A DNA stretch of 26,018 bases from Rhodospirillaceae bacterium (GTDB taxonomy: Bacteria > Pseudomonadota > Alphaproteobacteria > UBA8366 > GCA-2717185): the NCBI GenBank assembly GCA_002717185.1, contig PBDC01000037.1:9694-35711 (forward strand), read 5' to 3'. Numbering within the stretch: the first letter of the stretch is position 1; every line of letters begins with the position of its first letter. Positions 8,528 to 17,036 of the stretch are shown here, one piece after another. The position numbers were made by a program, and so were the translations under genes. The notes under the pieces were generated by a model that ran no database searches, was not told the origin of the DNA, and saw nothing but the letters and a program-made list of their open reading frames with translations.

Positions 8528-9544
8528 ATGGAATTTGGGATCATGATGCGCGGGCAGTTTCCCCAAAGGGACGATGTCGCGGCACGGTTTGCGGAGATGT
8601 TGGAGCAGGCCCGCTTAGCGGAGAAGTGGGGATACCACTCGATCACCAAGGGTGCGCATTACAGTACCCATCCTTTGCAGGATTTACAGCAAGTACCATT
8701 CCTTTGTCGAGTTGCAGCCGAGGCGCCAAGCCTTAGGTTGAATACGGGGGTGCTGCTTCTGCCCATGCACAAACCACTCGACGTGGCCGAACAGCTTGGT
8801 ACGCTCGACATCATGACCAACGGCAAACTTATCTTTGGCTGCGGCGTCGGCTATCGAGAGGTTGAGTTCCTGGCCTTTGGGACTACTCCGCGTGACCGCG
8901 CCAAGCGGTTCGAGGAGAACCTAGATGCGATTAAGCGGCTATGGACGGAAGAGATAGTCACTATGAGGGGGTCGCATTTCGAGCTCAAGGAAGCGAGTTG
9001 CTCCGCCAAGCCCGTGCAGAAACCGACCCCGCCAATATGGATTGGTGGCAGCGCAGATGCTGTAATCAGGCGGGCGGCGAAAATGGGGACCTGCTGGTAC
9101 CCTGGCCCCAACGATCGGTTAGACGAGCTGGAAAGCCAGGTGCAGACCTACAAGCGGGCGCTTGACGCAGTGGATCGCCCTTTTCCGGAAGAGTTTCCCT
9201 TTCGGCGCGAGGTGTTTTGCGCGCCGACGCGGGAGGAGGCGTACCGGCTGGCAAAGGAACCTATCATGACAAAATACAAGGCCTATCACGCCTGGGGCTT
9301 GGGCCGGTCGCGACCGGACAGCAAGGATGAGCTTGGTCAACCTTTCGAAGAACTTCTCAAGGATCGCTTCTTCATCGGGTCGCCCGACGATGTGGCGGAG
9401 CAAATCATCGCCTTCAACAAGCGGGTTGGGATGAACCACATCGTGATGAGTATGCATTGGCCGGGACTTGAGGTTGCGCGATCGATCGAAACCATGCAGC
9501 TCCTGTCGGAAGAGGTCTTCCCTCGGGTTCGCCAGGGGCTGTAG
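8528..9544 (+). CDS. LLM-class flavin-dependent monooxygenase
   Basis: This luciferase-like monooxygenase of 338 residues has the usual length. Visible blocks are LNTGVLLLPMHKPLDVAEQ, LGTLDIMTNGKLIFGCGVGYREVEF (about 100-122), FEENLDAIKRLW, PPIWIGGSADAVIRRAAKMGTCWYPG and the C-terminal FFIGSPDDVAEQI. It probably uses reduced flavin to oxidise a small organic substrate, which cannot be specified. The start is placed at ATG 8528 behind AAGGAAGT; an overlapping ATG at 8512 is in another frame. It stands alone, with about 260 nt without a gene before it and about 220 nt after it, so it probably has its own promoter. Confidence 0.88.
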   Translation: MEFGIMMRGQFPQRDDVAARFAEMLEQARLAEKWGYHSITKGAHYSTHPLQDLQQVPFLCRVAAEAPSLRLNTGVLLLPMHKPLDVAEQLGTLDIMTNGKLIFGCGVGYREVEFLAFGTTPRDRAKRFEENLDAIKRLWTEEIVTMRGSHFELKEASCSAKPVQKPTPPIWIGGSADAVIRRAAKMGTCWYPGPNDRLDELESQVQTYKRALDAVDRPFPEEFPFRREVFCAPTREEAYRLAKEPIMTKYKAYHAWGLGRSRPDSKDELGQPFEELLKDRFFIGSPDDVAEQIIAFNKRVGMNHIVMSMHWPGLEVARSIETMQLLSEEVFPRVRQGL

Positions 9545-9767
9545 CGGCCGCTGCGATCGTGTATTCCCCTATGAGTGGCTTTGAACACTTCAATGATGCA
9601 GCAATTCGTGGACGAAGCAGGGAAGGCAAAAAATAGCGAGCAGCCGTAAAATGGAATTCTGCCGGTACTCAGCTTAGCGTCGCGAAATCAACGAAACCAT
9701 GGTCATCGCTGGCCCCTCTAGACCTCCTCTGATACCGTAGACACCGAAGTAACGGTGCGGGGTTGTC

Positions 9768-10802
9768 ATGAAGTTTGGGGTGTTGCAGTTCTTTGCCTGG
9801 CCTGGTCGGCGTATCCCATTGGAACAGGTGTATGAGCGCGCTTTCAACCGCATCGAACTTATGGATAAAACCGGCTTCGACGCTGTGTGGTTGGCGGAAC
9901 ACCATTTCAGCACCTACAGCGCGTGTCCCTCAGTTCACATCATGGGTGCGCATCTCGCCGCCCATACAAAAAACCTTAGGATCGGCACCGGCATTTCGCT
10001 CGCCTCCTTCTATCATCCTCTGCGGTTGGCCGAAGAGGTAGCGTTGCTTGACCAACTTACTAAGGGCCGGGTCAATTGGGGTGCTGGCCGCGGATTTGAT
10101 GCCAAGGAGCACGAGGCCTTCGGCGTACCGTCGGAGGACAGCTACCCAAAATTCCGTGAAAGCGTAGAGGTCGTGGTTAAGGCTTGGCAGGAAGGTTCAT
10201 TTTCACACAAAGGGAAGTATTTTGAATACAACGATATCGAAGTCCTTCCCAAGCCGTATCAGAAAGATATGCCAGTTTGGATCGGTGCGACGTCGGAAGG
10301 TTCTATAGAGTGGGCTGCGACCCAAGGGTTTTCGATCCTGCAAGGCCCACATTCCACACATGCGGAAAGTTTCGCGAAACGGCAGCTCTATAGGGATGCG
10401 TTGGCGTCGTCGGGCTACAGTTTCGACGGGCGCAGTATTCCGCTGACCCGCACCGTTGGGATAGGAAAGACGATGGAAGAAGGATTTGAACTTGGCCGTA
10501 ATGGGGCGAAGTTTATGTTCGGCAGCTATTTGAAGAAAAGCAGCAATATCCGTGGTGGTGAGAAAGCAGCCGCCGAAGGAAAAACCCAGTCTAATGAGGC
10601 GATGATCGCGGCCGAGCGTGAAAACGTGGACCCGGTTGAGCGTTACGTCAACGATTGCGCGTTGTGTGGCTCACCGGAAAAAATAATTGACGACATCGAA
10701 CGATTGCGCGAAACCAACGAGATGGACTACCTCATGATCGCACCGCTGGGACACGAGAGCTTTATCCGTTTTACCGAGGATGTGGTGCCACACTTTCTTT
10801 AA
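9768..10802 (+). CDS. LLM-class flavin monooxygenase, LuxA-like
   Basis: This 344-residue luciferase-like monooxygenase shows FDAVWLAEHHFSTY near residues 38-51 (the W-x-A/S-E-H-H-F block typical of LuxA-like members). It continues with RIGTGISLASFYHPLRLAEEVALLDQLTKGRVNWGAGRGFDAKEHEAFGV, PVWIGATSEGSIEWAATQGF and CGSPEKIIDDI near the C-terminus. FMNH2-dependent oxygenation is expected from the family; the substrate is unknown. The ribosome-binding site is weak (GCGGGG eight or so nucleotides before the ATG). The Sel1-repeat gene follows after about 80 nt on the same strand. Confidence 0.88.
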   Translation: MKFGVLQFFAWPGRRIPLEQVYERAFNRIELMDKTGFDAVWLAEHHFSTYSACPSVHIMGAHLAAHTKNLRIGTGISLASFYHPLRLAEEVALLDQLTKGRVNWGAGRGFDAKEHEAFGVPSEDSYPKFRESVEVVVKAWQEGSFSHKGKYFEYNDIEVLPKPYQKDMPVWIGATSEGSIEWAATQGFSILQGPHSTHAESFAKRQLYRDALASSGYSFDGRSIPLTRTVGIGKTMEEGFELGRNGAKFMFGSYLKKSSNIRGGEKAAAEGKTQSNEAMIAAERENVDPVERYVNDCALCGSPEKIIDDIERLRETNEMDYLMIAPLGHESFIRFTEDVVPHFL

Positions 10803-10880
10803 GAGGCTATAAGCGGCGCTTTGACGCTTTGTTCCCGCACGCATCTGTTTTGTTACCAAATAAATTGTCAGGCACAATTC

Positions 10881-11756
10881 ATGCAATCCACCATAACGAC
10901 GCTTTGCCTGACGACGGCACTCCTTGTTGGACTTATCAATGGTAGTTGGGCAAATAGCCTTCAGTCCCTCCTGGAAGCCGCGGAAAATGGGAATCCGCGT
11001 GCCCAGTTTGATCTGGGGCTTAAATATCAAGAGGGACATGGTGTCCCGCAACACTACGAGACGGCAGCGAAGTGGTTTAAATTGGCGGCGAACCAAAATT
11101 TGCCGGATGCCCAGGATCAACTAGGTTTCCTGCACACCCATGGCTATGGCGTGCCTTGGGATCGGGCGGCGGCGTTGCAATGGTTTCAGCGTGCTGTCGA
11201 TCAAGGCTACGCGCGCGCGCAATTTAACATGGGCAAAATGCACTACCGCGGCCTTGGCGTGCCAGTGAGCTATGAAAATGCGCGCAAATTCTGGGAGATG
11301 GCGGCTGGTCAAGGATATGCCGATGCGGAATACAGGTTGGGCCTCCTATACGAATTGGCACGTGGTGTTGACCGAAATTTAGAGACGGCGGAAGCTTGGT
11401 ATCGACGTGGTGCTGCGCAGGGCCATGCGCCTTCGCAGTATAAATTGGGCTGGATGTACCGAAAGGGGATTAGCGTCGACCAAGACGATAAAGCCGCAGT
11501 AATGTGGTACCAGCGCTCAGCTGAGCGTGGGTATCTCGAAGCCATGTGGAATTTGGCGGTGATGTACAATATTGGCAAAGGGATTAACAAAGATCGGAAC
11601 TACGCCTACATGTGGGCCAGCTTGGCATCGGCCCGAGGGAGCAAGTACGGTACTGAAGTTACCCACCACTTGACCAAGCTGATGAGTAAGGCGGAAGTTG
11701 TTGCAGCTAAGAAGCTCGCTCAGTCATGCCTTAGCAGAAAATACAAAGGGTGTTGA
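10881..11756 (+). CDS. Secreted Sel1-repeat protein
   Basis: The 291-residue protein begins with a signal peptide (hydrophobic LCLTTALLVGLING core, likely cleavage after SWA at residue 24), so it is probably periplasmic. Six Sel1 repeats of about 36 residues follow, from near residue 30 to 250. Examples are GYARAQFNMGKMHYRGLGVP and GYADAEYRLGLLYELARGV, with the alternating A-x-x-x-L-G-x-x-Y-x-x-G-x-G-V pattern. Sel1 repeats form helical solenoids for protein-protein contacts and often act in envelope or stress signalling. ATG 10881 is chosen because it starts a normal signal peptide; an upstream TTG at 10821 would add an unlikely polar extension. A terminator-like hairpin follows the stop. 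Its place among monooxygenase genes is unexplained. Confidence 0.88.
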   Translation: MQSTITTLCLTTALLVGLINGSWANSLQSLLEAAENGNPRAQFDLGLKYQEGHGVPQHYETAAKWFKLAANQNLPDAQDQLGFLHTHGYGVPWDRAAALQWFQRAVDQGYARAQFNMGKMHYRGLGVPVSYENARKFWEMAAGQGYADAEYRLGLLYELARGVDRNLETAEAWYRRGAAQGHAPSQYKLGWMYRKGISVDQDDKAAVMWYQRSAERGYLEAMWNLAVMYNIGKGINKDRNYAYMWASLASARGSKYGTEVTHHLTKLMSKAEVVAAKKLAQSCLSRKYKGC

Positions 11757-11758
11757 TC

Positions 11759-11788
11759 GTGCCTTCAAACTCTGAAAGGCACTCTTTT
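11759..11788 (+). terminator. Possible rho-independent terminator after the Sel1 gene
   Basis: GTGCCTT (11759-11765) and AAGGCAC (11776-11782) form a perfect 7-bp stem around a 10-nt loop and are followed by TCTTTT. It begins 2 nt after the Sel1-protein stop and ends before the ribosome-binding site of the next gene. The T-run is short and interrupted, so it may be weak. Confidence 0.45.
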
Positions 11789-11811
11789 CCCAAACGATCG
11801 AGGAGGACGCG

Positions 11812-12921
11812 ATGGATGACCTGACATTCGGATGGTTTCTGCCGACCAGTGGGGATAGTACCTGCCTTGCCGATCCGGATCAGCGTATTGCGCAAAGCTC
11901 GGAAATGTTTGAAGAGGTCGTTACGGCCGCTGACGAAGGCGGCTTCAAATATCTCTTAATGCCAGTTAACGCAACCTGTTGGGAGGCAACGGTAACAGCG
12001 TCATTCTACGCAGCGCGCAGCAAGAAAATCGCTCCGTTGATCGCGTTGCGCTCCGGTTACTGTAACCCCTCCCTGTCGGCCAAGATGTACGCGACCCTGG
12101 ATCAACTGACCGGGGGTCGTCTTTGCATCAACTTGATTGCAGGGATCAGCGATGCCGATACACAGGCAGATGGTATCTCTGATAACAAGCAAGTCCGTTA
12201 TGAAAAAATGGACGAAGAAGTCGAGATCATGAAGCGGCTTTGGGCATCGGATGAGCCGATTGGCTTTGAGGGAAAACATTACAATGTTAATCAGGTGACC
12301 CAGCCGAAACCCCTGCAGCAACCGCACCCACCGTTTTTTCTCGGCGGGGGCTCCGACCAAGCTAAGGAAATTTCTGCTAAACACTCTACGATTCACCTGT
12401 TCTGGGGCGATAAACCGGAAGTGATCGCGGATAACATCAAGGACATGCGTCGGCGTGCTGCTAAATACGGACGCGAGGAAGCGCTCGGCTTCGGTATGAG
12501 GCTACAAATCGTCTGCGCCGAAAGTGAGGACGAAGCCTGGGATGATGCGCATAAGTTGGTTGCCGGGGCGAAAAAATTTCAACTGTTTAATTCCAATAAA
12601 GGCCAAGCTGGTGTCGAAAGTATTCGCAAAACATCGGAGGCGAACCAGCGAGTTTGGCAGTTATTGGAAGAATCCGGTGACGAGATGAAGATCCATCCGC
12701 ATCTTTGGACCGGCATTTCAATGGTTCGCTCTGGCGCAGGTATCGCCGTTGTTGGGACACCGAAACAAATTGCCGATACCTTGGATGAGTTTGTAGAGGC
12801 CGGGTGCTCGAGTTTCTGCCTATCCGGCTACCCGCACGCCAAAGCAGCACGCCTCTTTTCGACTAAAGTTATGCCGCACTTTAAAGGGCGCATGTCCGAG
12901 GGCCTTCCACGAGCGGCTTGA
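11812..12921 (+). CDS. LLM-class FMNH2-dependent monooxygenase, SsuD (alkanesulfonate monooxygenase)-like
   Basis: Of the five luciferase-like proteins here, this 369-residue one is closest to SsuD. It shows FGWFLPTSGDSTCLA at the N-terminus (SsuD: WF.PTHGD..YL), ALRSGYCNPSLSAKMYATLDQLTGGRLCINLIAGISDAD, YEKMDEEVEIMKRLW, PPFFLGGGSDQAKEISAKHSTIHLFWGDKPE and VVGTPKQIADTLDEFVEAGCSSFCLSGYPH. SsuD proteins release sulfite from alkanesulfonates with FMNH2 and O2, though close relatives act on other compounds. No ssuABC transporter or flavin reductase is adjacent, so sulfonate use is not supported by context. The ribosome-binding site GAGGAGG, five nucleotides before the ATG, is the strongest in this stretch. 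Confidence 0.88.
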   Translation: MDDLTFGWFLPTSGDSTCLADPDQRIAQSSEMFEEVVTAADEGGFKYLLMPVNATCWEATVTASFYAARSKKIAPLIALRSGYCNPSLSAKMYATLDQLTGGRLCINLIAGISDADTQADGISDNKQVRYEKMDEEVEIMKRLWASDEPIGFEGKHYNVNQVTQPKPLQQPHPPFFLGGGSDQAKEISAKHSTIHLFWGDKPEVIADNIKDMRRRAAKYGREEALGFGMRLQIVCAESEDEAWDDAHKLVAGAKKFQLFNSNKGQAGVESIRKTSEANQRVWQLLEESGDEMKIHPHLWTGISMVRSGAGIAVVGTPKQIADTLDEFVEAGCSSFCLSGYPHAKAARLFSTKVMPHFKGRMSEGLPRAA

Positions 12922-13150
12922 AACAAAAATCGTCCTGTATGGACCCAGAAATGGTCACCTTCATTTTACCCGGCGCCTGCCGTGGCCAAGCGGATAACGA
13001 CCGACAATTCAGTAAAACTGTCGCCGTCGATGGGCAAGGTGCACAAACCTGACAAGTAAAGTTGCGCTGGCGAGGGCGGCAGATAACACAGCCAACAAGG
13101 TGTTCCGTTCAGGACAATGCATATGTGCACAAGCGGTTTGATTCCCCCGA

Positions 13151-13597
13151 TTATGCCGAGTTTTTCCGGAAAGCCCCCGTATTATAGCGCTCCATGATCC
13201 ATTCTGGACGTGTCGGTGATGCGAAGCCGCATTTTTCGTATAGGCTGTGTGCATCTTTGGTCGCAAGCATCAGCTTTTTCAAAGACGATATGGTCGGGTG
13301 AGCGAGCATGCAGTCTAGCAGCCATTGCCCCAACCCTTGCCCGCGAAAGTCTGCGTCAATAATGACGTCCTCCAGATAACCGAAGACAGCGTAGTCGGTG
13401 ATGAACCGGGCGAAACCAATCAAACTGTCACCTTCTAAGATGCTGAAACACAGCGACTTTTCAATCGCCCGGTGGATCGCCTCGGGCGGTATGTCACGCG
13501 CCCAATAAGTCTGTTGGTGCAACAGGCGCACCACGACCGCTACATCGACCCTGTCGCGGTCATCCGAGATGATGAAGGTGTCTCTGTACCATTCCAT
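13151..13597 (-). CDS. GNAT-family N-acetyltransferase
   Basis: This 148-residue protein has the GNAT fold. The acetyl-CoA pyrophosphate-binding motif A is VIIDADFRGQGLGQWLLD (about 98-115, with the R-G-Q-G-x-G core). It is preceded by the strand GDSLIGFARFITDYAVFGYLE and followed by the LYEKCGF motif B region typical of small acetyltransferases. The acceptor is unknown. The gene lies 29 nt downstream of the EthD-domain gene on the same strand and may be co-transcribed with it. Confidence 0.85.
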   Translation of the reverse strand: MEWYRDTFIISDDRDRVDVAVVVRLLHQQTYWARDIPPEAIHRAIEKSLCFSILEGDSLIGFARFITDYAVFGYLEDVIIDADFRGQGLGQWLLDCMLAHPTISSLKKLMLATKDAHSLYEKCGFASPTRPEWIMERYNTGAFRKNSA

Positions 13598-13626
13598 GCT
13601 GAATTCCCGGATGTTCTACCTGGATT

Positions 13627-14355
13627 TTAAGGTGAATCGATCCCAAGCAACTCCGTACCTCCGGCGAATCGATGAGTGGCGGCGTCATCGACGAATTTTT
13701 CAAATCCGTCGAGTGTGTACAAGTCCTGATATGCCGCCCATCCCGCCTCATCATGGAAGTATAGCTCTGCTACGCCGGCATAGGGCGCGTGGGTTAAGTC
13801 CGAGCTCATACTGACCACATATCGGAAGCCGCCGACCTTCTCCATGGTCCGACGTACATTCGGTAGATGGACGTCGTGCCAGTGAGCGAACATGGCGTCC
13901 ATATTCGTGCCGGTTTTTGCGGCCACAAGCGATGTCCGTTTATAGAAACCGCTACGTGTGCAGGGAAATGGAGGGTTAAGGGTTAGGGGCTCAACCGGGA
14001 GCCCACCATCAATCGCTATATATTCCCGAGTTGCCCAGGGCCAATAGGGCTCAACTTTTTCATGGAAGCTGTCATTGGGCACGACGGCGCTCGCTTGTGT
14101 CGGATGCGAAAGCGGTTCCGCGTACCAAAGTTGTGCCATGCCGTCCCAGATCATTGGCGCATCGTCTTCTGGGTCGAAGAGGCCGACTATGTAGCGAGTG
14201 GCGTGCGGTTTGCCTCCCGCTTTGTTTTCAAGATTTCGCTGTATCACTGGCGGCATGTGGTTGGCGTACCAGTGCGCGATTAGTTCCTCGCGACTGGTCG
14301 TGGCCTTCCGCCTGATAAGGTACAGCATTTTCGCACCGGGGGTTTCAATCGTCAT
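13627..14355 (-). CDS. Tandem EthD-domain protein (dimeric alpha/beta-barrel fold)
   Basis: The 242-residue protein contains two related ferredoxin-like EthD domains, about residues 8-120 and 132-238. Each has the characteristic H-W-x-x-x-H-x-P helix motif: HWYANHMPPV (27-36) and HWHDVHLPNVRR in the second half, followed by YVV and aromatic-rich strands. EthD-type proteins are small, poorly understood partners or enzymes of degradative pathways, named from the ether-degradation gene ethD. Duplication in one chain mimics the usual homodimer. Only a weak ribosome-binding site (GAGAG) precedes the ATG. It is upstream of the GNAT gene. The molecular role is unknown. Confidence 0.75.
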   Translation of the reverse strand: MTIETPGAKMLYLIRRKATTSREELIAHWYANHMPPVIQRNLENKAGGKPHATRYIVGLFDPEDDAPMIWDGMAQLWYAEPLSHPTQASAVVPNDSFHEKVEPYWPWATREYIAIDGGLPVEPLTLNPPFPCTRSGFYKRTSLVAAKTGTNMDAMFAHWHDVHLPNVRRTMEKVGGFRYVVSMSSDLTHAPYAGVAELYFHDEAGWAAYQDLYTLDGFEKFVDDAATHRFAGGTELLGIDSP

Positions 14356-14548
14356 CGTGTGGTCTCTCAGCTTGGGTTTTCGAAGGCCGTGGCCATGAAG
14401 GTATTGGCATTTGTCGTCAAAGCGTGCCGAATTTCTTTTGCTGGTTTTTATTACAGGTCAATCTGGAAGGCGAGGATCCCCTCTCGTGGCGGAAGTAGGA
14501 TCGACACCGTGGCTTTCACTGAGACATGCTCCAAGGGGTTGCGTTAAT

Positions 14549-14668
14549 TTATGAGACAAGCGCTTCACGCCCATATTTCTTTAGGGGCAGAATTGCTACC
14601 GTGATGCGGTTTCGGCGAAAGGCGTCCAGGTCGTTGATCATTTGGGCAAGAATAAAATAAGCACCCAT
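14549..14668 (-). CDS. Possible 39-residue small ORF downstream of the mmsB-miniprotein pair
   Basis: An ATG at 14668 opens a frame MGAYFILAQMINDLDAF... ending in REALVS and a TAA at 14549. Codon choice and residue mix look protein-like, with an amphipathic N-terminal half and a basic middle (FRRNR). It begins 25 nt after the preceding miniprotein on the same strand and no better gene competes for this interval. The ribosome-binding site is weak and I recognise no family. It could equally be chance or a decayed gene end. Confidence 0.3.
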   Translation of the reverse strand: MGAYFILAQMINDLDAFRRNRITVAILPLKKYGREALVS

Positions 14669-14693
14669 GTTGAAGGTCCGACGCTGTTGTGCT

Positions 14694-14834
14694 TCAGCCT
14701 GATATCACGAAGATCAGGGCAAACGCGACGACTACCATGACCCCGCCTGCGATGATCCGACTGCGGCAGGGCCGCAGGGTCTCATACGGCTCAATGATCA
14801 CTGGCGGAGGTTTAGTTTCTTTCTTGGTGGTCAT
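14694..14834 (-). CDS. 46-residue single-pass membrane miniprotein overlapping mmsB
   Basis: The ATG of this frame overlaps the mmsB stop as ATGA (14831-14834), a classic sign of translational coupling. The product has a polar, lysine- and proline-rich N-terminus (MTTKKETKPPPVIIEPYETL), a short basic linker (RPCRSR) and one strong membrane helix (IIAGGVMVVVAFALIFVIS, about 27-45). It ends at TGA 14694. The layout predicts an anchored protein with the N-terminus in the cytoplasm by the positive-inside rule. I do not recognise a family. No independent Shine-Dalgarno is seen, so translation would rely on ribosomes ending mmsB. Confidence 0.6.
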   Translation of the reverse strand: MTTKKETKPPPVIIEPYETLRPCRSRIIAGGVMVVVAFALIFVISG

Positions 14835-15721
14835 TCGTCGGCCGGTTCGATCAGCTTGACGATACTGGACTGGTCCAGTTCGCCGAAGCCGTTATTGACA
14901 TGTTGTTGATAGGCTGCGGTCGCTGTTGCGCCCAGCGGCGTCGGGGTGCCGGCCATTTGGGAGGCCGCTTGCGACAGACGAAGATCCTTGAGCATCAGTT
15001 TCGCCATGAAACCTGGTTTGAATTTGTTGCTCGCGGCTGACGCGGGCACGGGCCCCGGCATTGGACAGGCTTTTTCCAGGATCCAAGTGCTACCCGACGA
15101 GGTGGATATCACGTCGTATAGGACCTGCCGATCGACGCCGAGCTTTTCGCCCATTACGAAGGCCTCGACGGTGGCCAAATTGGCGATGCCGGCGACCATA
15201 TTGTTGCAGATCTTGACGATTTGACCTTTGCCCGGACCGCCGCAATAGACGATGTTCTTGCCCATATCTTCCAAAATAGGGCGAGCGCGATCAAAAACCG
15301 CTTTTTCGCCGCCGCACATAAAAGTCAACGTTGCCTGGTCGGCTCCAATTGTGCCGCCGGAGACCGGTGCATCGATCATCTCGAAGCCAGCGGCTGATGC
15401 TGCTTCGTGCACGGCTAATGCGCTTTCCACATCAATGGTTGACGAATCGATGAAAAGGGTCCCCGGGTCAGCCGCGGCGACAATGCCGTCATTCAAGAAG
15501 ACCTCGCGGACATTTCCTCCGACTGGCAGCATGGTGACAACAACATCGACAGCCTTGGCTGCATCCTGTATTGAGGTCGCCCGTTTCGCCCCTGATTGAA
15601 CGACGAAATTGACCGCTTCCTCAGACAGGTCGAAGGCCTTGAGGCTATGCCCTGCACTGACCAAATTACGCGCCATCGGTCCGCCCATATTGCCGACCCC
15701 GATAAACCCAATATTCGCCAT
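14831..15721 (-). CDS. mmsB: 3-Hydroxyisobutyrate dehydrogenase
   Basis: This NAD-dependent dehydrogenase oxidises 3-hydroxyisobutyrate to methylmalonate semialdehyde in valine breakdown. The 296 residues match the family length. It has the Rossmann GxGxxG (GFIGVGNMGGPMARNL, 5-20), FIDSSTIDV (90-98), DAPVSGG (118-124) and the catalytic GKGQIVKICNN block with Lys170. The start is placed at ATG 15721 (MANIGFIG), since an earlier in-frame start at 15778 adds residues before the Rossmann strand that the family lacks. A close relative such as tartronate semialdehyde or another beta-hydroxyacid dehydrogenase is possible, but the SGGTIGAD and KICNNM context favours mmsB. A membrane miniprotein gene overlaps its stop. 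Confidence 0.88.
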   Translation of the reverse strand: MANIGFIGVGNMGGPMARNLVSAGHSLKAFDLSEEAVNFVVQSGAKRATSIQDAAKAVDVVVTMLPVGGNVREVFLNDGIVAAADPGTLFIDSSTIDVESALAVHEAASAAGFEMIDAPVSGGTIGADQATLTFMCGGEKAVFDRARPILEDMGKNIVYCGGPGKGQIVKICNNMVAGIANLATVEAFVMGEKLGVDRQVLYDVISTSSGSTWILEKACPMPGPVPASAASNKFKPGFMAKLMLKDLRLSQAASQMAGTPTPLGATATAAYQQHVNNGFGELDQSSIVKLIEPADE

Positions 15722-16180
15722 GTTTACCTGTCCTTTTACAAATTTCTGATTACCCTGAGTATAGGCCTGAATGCCCAATACTGCATGCCGATTAGACGAT
15801 CAATCCAGCGCGTCCCGTTACTGATGCCAAATCACGACGGTGATTGCCACAGGCATCACCGAGCGAAGAACCGGCAGTGCACCGCGCAAGGTGGTCTCCT
15901 CAGTCGACCGGGGGATTTACAGCATAACCTGGCCGATCGTTATGGTGAAGAATGCCACATACTCGGTGCGCCGTAAGCTTAGGAGGCCTGCGACTTCCCT
16001 TACGTCCAAAAGCTGGCATTTTGACTACGCTGTCCCCATCGGAAACCGTTCACCCTATCCATGTTTAGAATGAGGATGAGCGCGCAATAGCCGCTATCCA
16101 TTCAATGGTCTTGATGGATCCCCATGCTGTGCTTTGACCCCATCACGGCTTTATCAATGTAATGCGACCTTCAGGAACCT
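15722..16180. other. 459-nt stretch without a supported gene
   Basis: This interval separates the TauD-like gene from mmsB, both on the minus strand, and should hold the mmsB promoter. I saw no tRNA, repeat or strong terminator. The only coding hint is a minus-strand TTG at 15889 preceded by GAGGAG, opening a 23-codon hydrophobic frame; that is too short to call. Plus-strand open frames here have no ribosome-binding site and an unlikely composition. Confidence 0.5.
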
Positions 16181-17026
16181 TTAAACCGGACGGTCACCGG
16201 CAAGCTGAACCCTTCGCATATCGCGTCGGTGGCCGTGGTAGTCATTGACAGCAATATGCTTCAGGCAGCGGTTGTCCCAGAAGGCAACCGAACCTGGTGT
16301 CCAACTGAACCGACATGTGAATTCTGGGCGCGTCGCGTGATCAAACAAATAGCGCAGTAGCGGTGCGCTTTCCGCTTTCGTCATACCATCAAAATAGTGC
16401 GCGGAAGCGATATTGACGTATAGCGACTTGCGACCGGTCTCTGGGTGGGTGCGGACCACCGGGTGCGTGTTGACCGTAGGTCGCCAGGCATCATCGTCGC
16501 GGGTCTCTGTCGAACGGCCTTTGTTAGCACTCGGGCCTGCAACACGGCTATCGTTGTGCACCGCTTTTAACTCGTTCAGGGTTGCTTTCAATCCATCTGA
16601 CAAGGTTTCGTAGGCGAGGTATTGGTTAGCGAAAAGAGTGTCGCCTCCCTTCGGAGGTGTTTCCAACGCGTGCAAGATCGCTCCCATCGGTGGGCATTCC
16701 ACATGAGCCGTATCGGTATGCCACTCCGCCCCAACGACCCGCGTCGCGTCTGGTTCTTTTACAACATGGATGACTTCGGGGTGTGGACCTTTCTTTGCCA
16801 AATTCGGATGCAGGTAGAGTTCACCGAAATACCTCCCAAATGTCATCAACCGTTTGTCGCTAAGGTGCTGGTCGCGGAAAAAGATCACCAGATGATCGAG
16901 CCAGGCTTGACGGATTTCTGCTATGACATCGGCATCTTGGTCGCAGCTGAGGTCGAGCCCCTCGATGAGTGCACCTACGGAACCGCTAAGCGGTTTGACA
17001 GTGAAGTGACGATATTTGGTTTTCAT
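16181..17026 (-). CDS. TauD/TfdA-family Fe(II)/2-oxoglutarate dioxygenase
   Basis: This 281-residue dioxygenase is close to taurine dioxygenase in length (about 283) and layout. The iron triad is visible as H103 and D105 in EWHTDTAH and H257 in NRCLKHIAVNDY. The arginine-rich stretch after it (RRDMRRVQLAGDRP, 267-280) holds the 2-oxoglutarate-binding Arg. The family hydroxylates substrates so that sulfite, a phenol or another group is released; the substrate here is unknown. The start is ATG 17026 (MKTKYRHFTVKPL), 10 nt after the stop of the SnoaL-like gene; the longer reading frame from 17104 would overlap that gene. It is the last gene of an operon with an enolase-superfamily protein and an MFS carrier. 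Confidence 0.88.
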   Translation of the reverse strand: MKTKYRHFTVKPLSGSVGALIEGLDLSCDQDADVIAEIRQAWLDHLVIFFRDQHLSDKRLMTFGRYFGELYLHPNLAKKGPHPEVIHVVKEPDATRVVGAEWHTDTAHVECPPMGAILHALETPPKGGDTLFANQYLAYETLSDGLKATLNELKAVHNDSRVAGPSANKGRSTETRDDDAWRPTVNTHPVVRTHPETGRKSLYVNIASAHYFDGMTKAESAPLLRYLFDHATRPEFTCRFSWTPGSVAFWDNRCLKHIAVNDYHGHRRDMRRVQLAGDRPV

Positions 17027-17036
17027 TCTATTTTGC

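Noticed and set aside
9551..9558. GCGGCCGC palindrome after the 8528-9544 LLM gene as a terminator or operator
   Set aside because: It is a single short self-complementary site with no loop or T-run.
10821..10880. TTG start for the Sel1-repeat protein
   Set aside because: It adds 20 polar residues before an otherwise normal signal peptide; ATG 10881 is better.
5030..12921. The four plus-strand LLM genes as recent tandem duplications
   Set aside because: Their lengths (289, 338, 344 and 369 residues), N-termini and signature blocks differ too much; they belong to different subfamilies.
13009..13266. Minus-strand 85-codon frame partly under the GNAT gene
   Set aside because: It has an His/Arg-rich random composition, overlaps the GNAT gene in another frame and has no ribosome-binding site.
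14359..14547. Plus-strand 62-codon frame next to the EthD gene
   Set aside because: It lacks a ribosome-binding site and shows no family resemblance; it starts within the presumed promoter of the EthD gene.
15840..16073. Plus-strand 77-codon frame in the gap upstream of mmsB
   Set aside because: No ribosome-binding site, basic low-information composition and no recognisable domain.
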